This document shows, piece by piece, positions 57,061 to 64,000 of a DNA stretch of 64,000 bases; the first letter of the stretch is position 1; every line of letters begins with the position of its first letter. This DNA is from Alkalimarinus coralli (GTDB taxonomy: Bacteria; Pseudomonadota; Gammaproteobacteria; Pseudomonadales; Oleiphilaceae), in the NCBI RefSeq assembly GCF_023650515.1, contig NZ_CP096016.1, positions 112,001 through 176,000 on the forward strand. Reading direction: 5' to 3'. A program made the position numbers and the translations under genes. A model generated the notes under the pieces. It did not search any database and was not told where the DNA came from. It saw nothing but the letters and a program-made list of their open reading frames with translations.

Positions 57061-57297
57061 GTTATTATCTCGCTGTAGTCAGTAGTACACACTATAACGC
57101 ATCACCTCAAACAAAGTGTCAAAGAAGAAAGTAAAAAATGCCGATCTATTTTTACCTGATATTGGCGCATGCCTGCTGCTTTTTTCCCTTTTGAATGAGC
57201 GAACAATAGGGCTGCAACCTTATACCATTAACGCTGGCATGGGCAGATTACGGAAATGGGGTAAACTGGTGGGGTAACAGCCCAGTGGTGTAAAACC

Positions 57298-57429
57298 CTA
57301 CTTAAACCACTTTTGAATCGTTCGGGTCGTCACGCCAATGGCTTTTGCAATATCTTTTTGTTTATAGCCTTCCATTCTCATTACCGCGGCAACGGTTTTG
57401 GGATTAAGTTCTAGTTCTTTAATGATCAT
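57298..57429 (-). CDS. Short HTH peptide
   Basis: 43 residues from an ATG at 57429 (a longer frame to 57546 has a poor N-terminus). MIIKELELNPKTVAAVMRME, then GYKQKDIAKAIGVTTRTIQKWF, is a clean helix-turn-helix of the resolvase or terminase-small-subunit type. There is no catalytic domain; it may be a remnant of a mobile gene. It lies between the ParDE remnant and the secretion operon. Confidence 0.45.
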   Translation of the reverse strand: MIIKELELNPKTVAAVMRMEGYKQKDIAKAIGVTTRTIQKWFK

Positions 57430-57704
57430 ATAAACATCTCTGCTTAACGTCTCTCCAATAATGGAATAGTTTGCCCAGAGAGTATGACAAACTGGTTTCA
57501 ACAGAGTGAAGGTTTTGTGAGGGAGGATAGCCTGATTGACATGCAAGTGAGACCTACATCATAAAACAGGATGGTTTAGAAAAATAACTGCGACATCCAT
57601 GCAGCATTTCGGCGTTTAAATCAAAAAATGCTACACCGATCTAGCAGTCGCTTGATTTGTGTTATTGAGCGGTGCGTCATTCTTTGTTACCGTTCCGCGC
57701 GATG

Positions 57705-57722
57705 TTCTAGAGGGCTCTAGAA
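57705..57722. promoter_or_regulatory. Palindromic operator candidate before the type I secretion genes
   Basis: TTCTAGAG-GG-CTCTAGAA, a perfect 8-base inverted repeat with 2-base spacer, ending 32 bases before the GTG of the ABC transporter gene. It could bind a dimeric repressor or be a short hairpin. No cognate regulator is identified. Confidence 0.5.
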
Positions 57723-57753
57723 TGCTTGGACAGGGTATTAAAAGGATGTTGTT

Positions 57754-59970
57754 GTGCCTCAGAACTCAAATGAGCGATCCGTCGATACGGGTCTGGCTTG
57801 TCTCATCATGGTCGCCCGTTTTCATCAAGTGGCCGCCGATCCTGCTCAAATCCATCACCAGTTTGGTACTCACGACAAACCACTCGACGAAACCGCTCTT
57901 ATCCGCGCAACCCGTCACCTCAAACTAAAAGCCAAAGCGGTGACCGCCCGCATTGATAAACTCGACAAACTCACACTGCCCGCCATTGCCGAAGATCAGA
58001 ACGGCCAATATGTGGTACTAGCCCGTGCGGGCGAAGGCAAGGTGCTGATTCAAGACCCGCTGGTGGGTAAACCGGAAATGCTCAGCGAGGAAGAATTTAA
58101 TGAGCGTTGGAGTGGGCGACTGCTAATGGTCACACGCCGTTCAGTGTTGCCGGGGATGACGGGGAAGTTTGATATCAGCTGGTTTGTGCCGGCGATTATT
58201 AAATACAAAAAAATACTCGGCCAGGTGTTAATTGCTTCGTTTTTTATTCAGTTGTTCGCCCTGATTACGCCGCTGTTCTTTCAGGTCATTATTGATAAAG
58301 TGCTCGTCCACCAAGGCTTAACTACACTCGATGTACTCTGTTTTGGCCTGATTGTTATCTCGCTGTTTGATGTAGTACTTAATGGCCTGCGAACTTACGT
58401 GTTTTCGCACACCACCAATCGAGTGGATGTCACCCTCGGCTCAAAACTCTTTAATCACTTGCTGCGTTTACCTATTGCCTTCTTTAATAGCCGACAGGTC
58501 GGCAATACCGTGGCGCGCGTCCGTGAGCTGGATACCATTCGTGAATTTATTACTGGTTCTGCACTCACACTCGTAATTGATCTGGCTTTTACAGTGATCT
58601 TTTTCGCGGTCATGTATTATTACAGCCCAACCCTGACTTGGATCGTTCTCGGGTCGATACCGCTCTACATCATCTTATCGCTTACCATTACCCCGATATT
58701 GCGTAACCGACTCAACGAAAAATTCAAACGCGGGGCTGAAAACCAGGCCTTTCTGGTGGAATCGATCTCCGGTGTTGAAACCCTCAAATCCATGGCGGTT
58801 GAACCGCAAATGCAACGCCGTTGGGAAGAGCAACTAGCGGCCTATGTTTCTGCTTCTTTCAAAGCCACCAATCTGGGGAATGTGGCGAGCCAAACTGCAG
58901 GTTTTATCAACAAAGCGGTGACGGTACTGATTCTTTGGGTCGGGGCATCGTTGGTGATCGCCGGTTCACTCAGTGTTGGTCAGCTCATCGCCTTTAACAT
59001 GCTGGCCGGTCGAGTCAGCGCCCCCATATTACGTTTGGTGCAACTCTGGCAAGATTTTCAACAAGCCAGCATCTCCATTGACCGACTGGGGGACATTCTC
59101 AACACCCCCTCCGAACCGGGTCATAACCCCAACCGCACCACACTGCCTGAACTAAAAGGCCGGGTTACGCTGGAACATATTACCTTTCGTTACCAACCCG
59201 ACCGTCCTGAAATCCTCAAAGACCTCTCGCTGGATGTAAACCCCGGTGAAATTATCGGCATAGTCGGCCGTTCCGGTTCCGGTAAAAGCACCCTCACCAA
59301 ACTGGTTCAGCGGCTCTACGTGCCGGAAGCAGGCCGAGTGCTGGTGGATGGGGTCGATGTTGCCCAGGTCGAACCCGCCTGGTTACGTCGCCAAATCGGG
59401 GTCGTGCTACAAGAGAACGTGCTGTTTAACCGCTCGGTAAAAGAGAATATTGCCCTCGCTGACCCCAGTTTGCCCATGGAACGAGTCATTCAAGCCGCCC
59501 AACTGGCCGGTGCTCATGATTTTATCTTACAGCTGCCCGAAGGCTACGACACCGTGGTGGGTGAACAGGGGGCTTCCCTGTCTGGTGGTCAAAAGCAACG
59601 TATCGCCATTGCCAGAGCACTGATCACCAACCCTAAAATCCTTATCTTTGATGAAGCCACCAGTGCTTTGGACTATGAGTCTGAACGGATTATTCAAGAC
59701 AATATGCGCGACATCTGTAAAAACCGAACGGTATTTGTGATTGCTCATCGCCTCTTAACGGTACGCATGTCAGACCGTATTATTGTGGTGGAACAAGGGC
59801 GCATTGTAGAAAGTGGCCATCATGACCAACTGATCGATCAACAAGGCTACTACGCCAAACTGCATAGCCATCAAAGCCATATCCCCTCGATTAGAACAGA
59901 TAACCAAGAGGCCAAAACGGTGACACCGAGCACCCCATTAATAGAAGAAACAGAAGGGGGGATCGCCTGA
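57754..59970 (+). CDS. Type I secretion ABC transporter with C39-like domain (HlyB type)
   Basis: 738 residues; GTG start with AAGGA 7 bases upstream. Residues 1-130 are a peptidase-C39-like domain. The catalytic cysteine position reads threonine (SVDTGLACLIMVARFHQV), so it should bind substrate without cleaving, as in HlyB. Residues 155-430 form six membrane helices. The ATPase has Walker A GRSGSGKST (about 504), signature LSGGQKQRIAIARAL, and Walker B ILIFDEATSALD. Pairs with the next gene; an outer membrane TolC is not here. Codon choice is richer in C than in neighbouring genes. Confidence 0.94.
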   Translation: MPQNSNERSVDTGLACLIMVARFHQVAADPAQIHHQFGTHDKPLDETALIRATRHLKLKAKAVTARIDKLDKLTLPAIAEDQNGQYVVLARAGEGKVLIQDPLVGKPEMLSEEEFNERWSGRLLMVTRRSVLPGMTGKFDISWFVPAIIKYKKILGQVLIASFFIQLFALITPLFFQVIIDKVLVHQGLTTLDVLCFGLIVISLFDVVLNGLRTYVFSHTTNRVDVTLGSKLFNHLLRLPIAFFNSRQVGNTVARVRELDTIREFITGSALTLVIDLAFTVIFFAVMYYYSPTLTWIVLGSIPLYIILSLTITPILRNRLNEKFKRGAENQAFLVESISGVETLKSMAVEPQMQRRWEEQLAAYVSASFKATNLGNVASQTAGFINKAVTVLILWVGASLVIAGSLSVGQLIAFNMLAGRVSAPILRLVQLWQDFQQASISIDRLGDILNTPSEPGHNPNRTTLPELKGRVTLEHITFRYQPDRPEILKDLSLDVNPGEIIGIVGRSGSGKSTLTKLVQRLYVPEAGRVLVDGVDVAQVEPAWLRRQIGVVLQENVLFNRSVKENIALADPSLPMERVIQAAQLAGAHDFILQLPEGYDTVVGEQGASLSGGQKQRIAIARALITNPKILIFDEATSALDYESERIIQDNMRDICKNRTVFVIAHRLLTVRMSDRIIVVEQGRIVESGHHDQLIDQQGYYAKLHSHQSHIPSIRTDNQEAKTVTPSTPLIEETEGGIA

Positions 59971-61361
59971 TGGCTGAACTTGCCAATATCTCAACGGCCA
60001 GCGCGCCCAAACCTTCCCGCTGGTCCCTGTTTAACAAAGAGGCCACAGTCTCAGATAAAGAGATGCTGGAATTTCTCCCCGCCGCTATCGAAGTCGAACA
60101 AACCCCCGCGTCAGCCGCAGGTCGAGCCATTATCTGGGCGATTGTGATCTTATTTACCCTTGCTTCGTTGTGGGCCTTCTTTGGTAAAGTGGATATCGTC
60201 GCGGTTGCCAGTGGCAAGATCATCCCCAGTGAACATATCAAACAGATACAACCGCTGGATGCCGGCAAAATAGAACAGATCCATGTGCGGGAAGGGCAGT
60301 ACATAAAGCAGGGTGAGCCACTTATTACCCTGGAATCAATTCAAACAGAAGCCGACGTACAGCGTTTGAGCCATGAACTGAACGAACAACAAGCCACCGT
60401 AAAACGCCTGCAAGCGTTTGAGCAGTGGTTAGCCAACCACGACAAACCCAATGATCAGAAGCCAGATCCATTAACCCCATCCCAACAAAACCTACTGAAT
60501 CAACAACGCGCCGAGCTCACCGCCCGGCTCAACGCACTAAAAAGTGAACAAGCAAGACAGAGCGCGGAGCAAGAGATGACCCAGGCCGAAGTCACCAAAA
60601 AACAACGTATACTGCCAGTACTGCAAGAACGGGTTGATGCCCTTGATACCCTGCGTAAAAAAGAATACGGCTCTAAACTGCAATACCTGGAACTCCGACA
60701 AGAACTGATCGAAGAAGAGCAAGACCTGTTAGTCCAGCAAGCCCGTTATAAACAGCTGGAAGCCTCGATACAGTCCACCCAAAACCAAATCGATACCCTT
60801 ATTTCCGAACAACGTAAAAACAACCTCACCCAGCTACAAGAAACCCAACTGCAAATCGCGGGTTTACAGCAAGAGCTGATCAAAGCGACTGAACGCAATC
60901 AACAACAAAAAATTACCGCGCCAATCAGTGGTCAAGTACAGCAACTGGCCGTACATACCATTGGTGGTGTGGTCACACCCGCACAACCGTTAATGGTGAT
61001 CGTACCCGAACAAAGTGAAATGGAAGCCGAAGTCCTCATACTCAATAAAGACATTGGTTTTGTGCATGAAGGCCAAAAAGCCGAAGTGAAGATTGATACC
61101 TTTAACTTCACCAAATACGGTTTGATCGATGCAGAGATAATGACCATCTCAGATGACGCAATACAAGATGAAAACCTCGGTCTAGTCTACAGTGCAAGAA
61201 TCAAACTACATCAAGATGGCCTGCAAGTAGAAGACCGATGGGTCAAACTAACGCCCGGTATGTCAGCCGTTAGTGAAATTAAGACCGGCAAGCGCCGACT
61301 GATAGAGTACTTTTTATCGCCGTTACTCAGGTATAAGCAAGAGAGTGTGAGGGAGCGGTAG
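59970..61361 (+). CDS. HlyD family type I secretion adaptor
   Basis: 463 residues; its ATG overlaps the stop of the ABC gene by one base. One membrane helix at about residues 52-70 (AIIWAIVILFTLASLWAFFG), a beta-barrel/lipoyl part (GKIIPSEHIKQIQPLDAGKI and ITAPISGQVQQLAVHTIGGV), and a long coiled coil between (about 115-315, rich in Q and E). The C-terminus HQDGLQVEDRWVKLTPGMSA matches HlyD. Confidence 0.94.
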   Translation: MAELANISTASAPKPSRWSLFNKEATVSDKEMLEFLPAAIEVEQTPASAAGRAIIWAIVILFTLASLWAFFGKVDIVAVASGKIIPSEHIKQIQPLDAGKIEQIHVREGQYIKQGEPLITLESIQTEADVQRLSHELNEQQATVKRLQAFEQWLANHDKPNDQKPDPLTPSQQNLLNQQRAELTARLNALKSEQARQSAEQEMTQAEVTKKQRILPVLQERVDALDTLRKKEYGSKLQYLELRQELIEEEQDLLVQQARYKQLEASIQSTQNQIDTLISEQRKNNLTQLQETQLQIAGLQQELIKATERNQQQKITAPISGQVQQLAVHTIGGVVTPAQPLMVIVPEQSEMEAEVLILNKDIGFVHEGQKAEVKIDTFNFTKYGLIDAEIMTISDDAIQDENLGLVYSARIKLHQDGLQVEDRWVKLTPGMSAVSEIKTGKRRLIEYFLSPLLRYKQESVRER

Positions 61362-61412
61362 GATTATGACAAGTAGATCTGACGCCTTTATAACAAATAT
61401 GGAACTGTAAAC

Positions 61413-62171
61413 ATGGTTAGCAATTCAAAAATTAAAATAGTTGTCGGCGCATTAGTTTTTCTTTGTGGGATTATTTACTTAATAGGTAACCTTTTTATAG
61501 TAGATTTTTATCCTACAAGCTCCGGTATATCTAAAAGTTATAGTGAGGATACGGATATCGTTGAGTTCTTTATTTATAGCCCAAAGGCTGGCCGTACAGA
61601 CTTATGCGTTCCAGAGGCTTATTTCCTTTACTCTAAAGATATTCGTCGAGGCGTCAAATCTGATATCACCCTACTACTTCATTACCCTAGCTTAAAGCCT
61701 TGGAATATCTACGCAGAAGAGTTTGTCAAGAAAAACCCTGATTACAAAAATTGGTCTAGGAAAAAGCAACGTGAATGGTTGGTCGAAAAATCACTATTAA
61801 CCCTTAGACCGCTTCATGGCGAAGACTTTATTCATCAGTTTTGGGACTCGGATTTTTTTGGTAAGGATAAACTCAAGAGACAAAGTGAATTTAGTGTATT
61901 CGAAAAATATGAAAGTGGGTTATGGCAATATACAGGGGATAGTAAAGCTTTACCCCAGTCCGACGATTATTTTGTTAGCCCAAATCCAGAGAACTACTCT
62001 TCTGTTTTCAAATGCAATACTAGTCATCGATGTACCCTAGAAACGTTTTATAGTGAATCTATGACGTTTGAATTTAACTTTTCACGAAATCATCTTAAAA
62101 AGTTCAAAAGACTGAATGATGATATTCAATCTTTAATTGAAACATTTGTTTGCAAAAAGGACTCGGAATAA
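61413..62171 (+). CDS. Single-pass membrane protein A, effector-associated, unknown
   Basis: 252 residues, not recognised. One N-terminal helix (IKIVVGALVFLCGIIYLIGNLFIV, residues 8-31) then a polar domain that should face the periplasm. Shared with the protein at 62343 are a PEAYF/PDAYF segment, a HYPSLKP/LYPEMKP segment, a C-x5-C pair (CNTSHRC / CVEGGKC) and a similar C-terminal helix. The gene ends one base into the small ORF start at 62171. Base composition is much more AT-rich than the secretion genes. An immunity role is inferred only from its place. Confidence 0.65.
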   Translation: MVSNSKIKIVVGALVFLCGIIYLIGNLFIVDFYPTSSGISKSYSEDTDIVEFFIYSPKAGRTDLCVPEAYFLYSKDIRRGVKSDITLLLHYPSLKPWNIYAEEFVKKNPDYKNWSRKKQREWLVEKSLLTLRPLHGEDFIHQFWDSDFFGKDKLKRQSEFSVFEKYESGLWQYTGDSKALPQSDDYFVSPNPENYSSVFKCNTSHRCTLETFYSESMTFEFNFSRNHLKKFKRLNDDIQSLIETFVCKKDSE

Positions 62172-62332
62172 TGCCTGTCAATGACCTAAATATCGAAGAT
62201 GTAAATGAAATAAGAGGATACTTAAATGCAGGGGATCGAGGCCAAGCCTATTATAAATATTATGAACTGACCGGTTCAGTTCAGTTCAAGCCCTTTCAAA
62301 TAACGACTTATATGGGGCCTGGGGAGGTATAG
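62171..62332 (+). CDS. 53-residue ORF: orphan head of the large effector-like protein
   Basis: MPVNDLNIEDVNEIRGYLNA, then GDRGQAYYKYYELTGSVQF, is clearly related to the first 55 residues of the ORF at 62992 (MPVEQITEEHIQELSAFIAD, GDRGGFYLRLYELTG; ITTY follows in both). It then stops at TAG right after the point where the long protein has its GGM motif. It is either a truncated copy left by duplication and deletion, or a small protein using the same binding head. ATG overlaps the stop of the preceding gene. Confidence 0.6.
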   Translation: MPVNDLNIEDVNEIRGYLNAGDRGQAYYKYYELTGSVQFKPFQITTYMGPGEV

Positions 62333-62342
62333 GGATCAAATT

Positions 62343-62978
62343 ATGAAAAATAGATGTTTCATTATTACCTTAGCAGTGGTCGTTGGGCTTATTGTTTCAG
62401 TACACTTCTACACAGAAAGAAATATTACTATGGAGGTAGGGAGGGGCGGTTATACCTCAACCTTTAGCATTCCGGATGCCTATTTCCGGGAAGCGTTTAA
62501 CAAAGAACTGTTTGGGTATAGGGAGATCGAATTGGAATATCTGTATCCTGAAATGAAGCCTTTAAAGCCTCATTACAAAAAACTTAGAAATGAACTGTCA
62601 GAAAAATTTAGAAATATTAGCCAGATTAATACAGCGCTCGAGAATAGAGTTTTAACTTTGAATATCTATGGAGCACCGGCCCCTATCAGTAAAAACAACT
62701 TAAATTCTAGAAATTATTTATCAGGAATACTTCTGGAAGAAAACTCTCATTTTGAAAAGTACGGCAAATCCGATTTGAGCTATTACGATTACCACTTTTG
62801 GATAAAAAATAAGGAGTTCCCGTACCTTATTGCCTGTGTTGAGGGTGGAAAATGCTCGATTCGATCTTCATTTAACCAAACAGTATCTTATGAGTTTGGC
62901 ATTACTGAAGAGCGATACAACGAATGGGGACTAATTGACAATTTGGTCCGCCTAGAAATTAGTAAATTTTTACAATAA
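62343..62978 (+). CDS. Single-pass membrane protein B, paralogue of A
   Basis: 211 residues, not recognised. An N-terminal helix (CFIITLAVVVGLIVSVHF, residues 5-22) and a periplasmic domain. Conserved features with protein A are listed in that entry. It is 13 bases before the large ORF and 10 bases after the small one, so all lie in one dense operon. Confidence 0.65.
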   Translation: MKNRCFIITLAVVVGLIVSVHFYTERNITMEVGRGGYTSTFSIPDAYFREAFNKELFGYREIELEYLYPEMKPLKPHYKKLRNELSEKFRNISQINTALENRVLTLNIYGAPAPISKNNLNSRNYLSGILLEENSHFEKYGKSDLSYYDYHFWIKNKEFPYLIACVEGGKCSIRSSFNQTVSYEFGITEERYNEWGLIDNLVRLEISKFLQ

Positions 62979-62991
62979 ATGGAATTAAATA

Positions 62992-64000
62992 ATGCCTGTA
63001 GAGCAAATTACTGAAGAACACATTCAAGAACTTTCTGCTTTTATTGCTGATGGAGATAGGGGCGGGTTTTACTTAAGGTTATATGAGCTAACCGGTGAGA
63101 AGCAAGTCCTTATTCAAGCAGCTATTACCACTTATAGTGGGGTCTGGGGTGGGATGGCTGTTACAGGTAATTATTTGGCTAAGTTGGCAGACTCTGAGCA
63201 CTATCAGTTAACTTTAGACCAGTTCTCTATGGATATTGTCGTAGCAACATTAGAGGCAGTAATAAATGATATTGTAGGGGACGGAACCGGAATAATAAAC
63301 GAAACGGATATGAAAGAGGCTGATCATGGAGTTTGGGACAGCAAACTCATGGGTTCCTTGTTCCCTGGAAATATCCAATTCATCACTGAGCCGTTGCTAT
63401 ACTTAGAGCGCTGGAATGATATATGGAGTGAAGGAACTTACAACTCCTTTAAGGCTGGTTTTACTGAATTAAGTCCATTTGAATCCGCAGAAATATATTC
63501 AGCTCTGGAGCTAGGTAAGCGCTATGATGATTTCGATGAGTTAAATTATATTAAGGACGACGGGTCTACTGATGGGGTTTTAAAAGTTTTTGACAAAAGT
63601 ACTGGGCATTTAGTGTTCATACAAGATATGGATCCAGATTTACCTTTCTCTATCCTGCCCGGTTTTGGGGAGGAAAACTATATTAGCGGACTGTCTCCAG
63701 ACTCTGATGCGTATGCAGCGCGTGAAGCACTTTGGGCCTTTACTCAATCAAATCAGCCAGCACATACAGAGTTTTTAGAAAATCAGGTGCCCCCAAATGT
63801 ATTTCAGGCCCATGCTCTAGATAATGGCTCTTATATTAATTCTGATATGGTTCTTTATCATCAAGAAATACTCAATAAAATACAACTGCTGGATGTGGCA
63901 AATGGCATAAGCGTTAATGATCGAGAACAAATAGTATCTCTTTACTCAAACCAAGAAGACAAGGGGATAGAAGGCTTCCTAAAGTCAATGGAAAGACTCT
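62992..64000 (+). CDS. Large effector-like protein, 5' part, runs off the window
   Basis: 336 codons are open to the right edge; the end is not seen. No domain is recognised. It begins with the head shared with the 53-residue ORF, then ITTYSGVWGGMAVTGNYLAK and LTLDQFSMDIVVATLEAVIN, an acidic, glycine-containing region, and a region rich in acidic and aromatic residues. There is no signal peptide, which suits type I export if a C-terminal secretion signal follows. The location directly after a type I transporter and two membrane proteins suggests a secreted toxin or enzyme. RTX repeats have not been reached within the window. Confidence 0.6.
   Translation, partial: MPVEQITEEHIQELSAFIADGDRGGFYLRLYELTGEKQVLIQAAITTYSGVWGGMAVTGNYLAKLADSEHYQLTLDQFSMDIVVATLEAVINDIVGDGTGIINETDMKEADHGVWDSKLMGSLFPGNIQFITEPLLYLERWNDIWSEGTYNSFKAGFTELSPFESAEIYSALELGKRYDDFDELNYIKDDGSTDGVLKVFDKSTGHLVFIQDMDPDLPFSILPGFGEENYISGLSPDSDAYAAREALWAFTQSNQPAHTEFLENQVPPNVFQAHALDNGSYINSDMVLYHQEILNKIQLLDVANGISVNDREQIVSLYSNQEDKGIEGFLKSMERL

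Noticed and set aside
57061-57297. Possible transposase remnant between the antitoxin and HTH genes
   Set aside because: Short translated patches exist in more than one frame, but no recognisable transposase motif or terminal inverted repeat.
57754-58140. Active bacteriocin-type C39 leader peptidase
   Set aside because: The catalytic cysteine position is threonine, so it is a non-cleaving C39-like domain as in HlyB.
1-64000. tRNA, rRNA, CRISPR arrays and complete insertion sequences
   Set aside because: I looked for cloverleaf-like ends, regular spaced repeats and transposase motifs by eye and saw none; a tRNA scan could still find one I missed.

Overview
The window is bacterial chromosome, most likely from a marine gammaproteobacterium of the Oceanospirillales/Pseudomonadales/Alteromonadales kind. 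The evidence is the gene order proA-nadD-rsfS-rlmH-mrdA-mrdB-mltB-rlpA-dacA-dat-ybeD-lipB-lipA, a nitrate-assimilation cluster arranged much like that of pseudomonads (transporter, PP2C/kinase, nirB, nirD, nitrate reductase), moderate GC content and many GTG/TTG starts. I found no tRNA, rRNA, CRISPR array or complete insertion sequence.

1-11.1 kb: the start of an Aer-type PAS chemoreceptor (cut by the window edge), folA, ilvD, a cNMP-fold/HDOD regulator, a voltage-gated type K+ channel, a hotdog thioesterase, a LON-domain protein, a DedA-PAP2 fusion and two membrane proteins with degenerate GGDEF domains. Short tandem repeats are present in or at the ends of two of these genes. 11.2-24.1 kb: the conserved cell-wall, NAD, ribosome and lipoate cluster, read almost without interruption on the + strand. 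24.1-38.6 kb: mixed housekeeping genes: an ABC1/UbiB kinase, an SDR, an lpxC lying outside the usual division cluster, an AraC regulator, a GCS2-like ligase, an aspartoacylase-like protein, a YqaA-type protein, a response regulator-TPR protein, arfB, two RsuA-type pseudouridine synthases around a YeeN-type YebC protein, and a SulP transporter.

38.6-45.2 kb: an accessory region on the - strand. It carries a DUF2235 (Tle1-like) hydrolase with a C-terminal PilZ domain, a large membrane protein with a TerB-like tail, an Imm49-like immunity protein containing a C10 tract, a PAAR protein with a PD-(D/E)XK nuclease-like C-terminus, and two VOC/glyoxalase proteins. A REP-like inverted repeat pair lies inside the region. 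45.2-56.5 kb: assimilatory nitrate reduction. nirB-nirD-nasA face left, two tandem NarK transporters and a PP2C-kinase face right, and the divergent control region between them holds two sigma-54 promoter candidates and two NtrC-like sites.

56.5-64 kb: a second accessory region. It has an intact ParD antitoxin with a frameshifted ParE, a lone HTH peptide, a type I secretion ABC transporter and adaptor, and then an AT-richer block: two related single-pass membrane proteins alternating with a 53-residue ORF and a long ORF that share the same N-terminal head. The long ORF runs off the right edge. I read this block as a candidate secreted effector with associated envelope (possibly immunity) proteins. 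This is the least explained part of the window.
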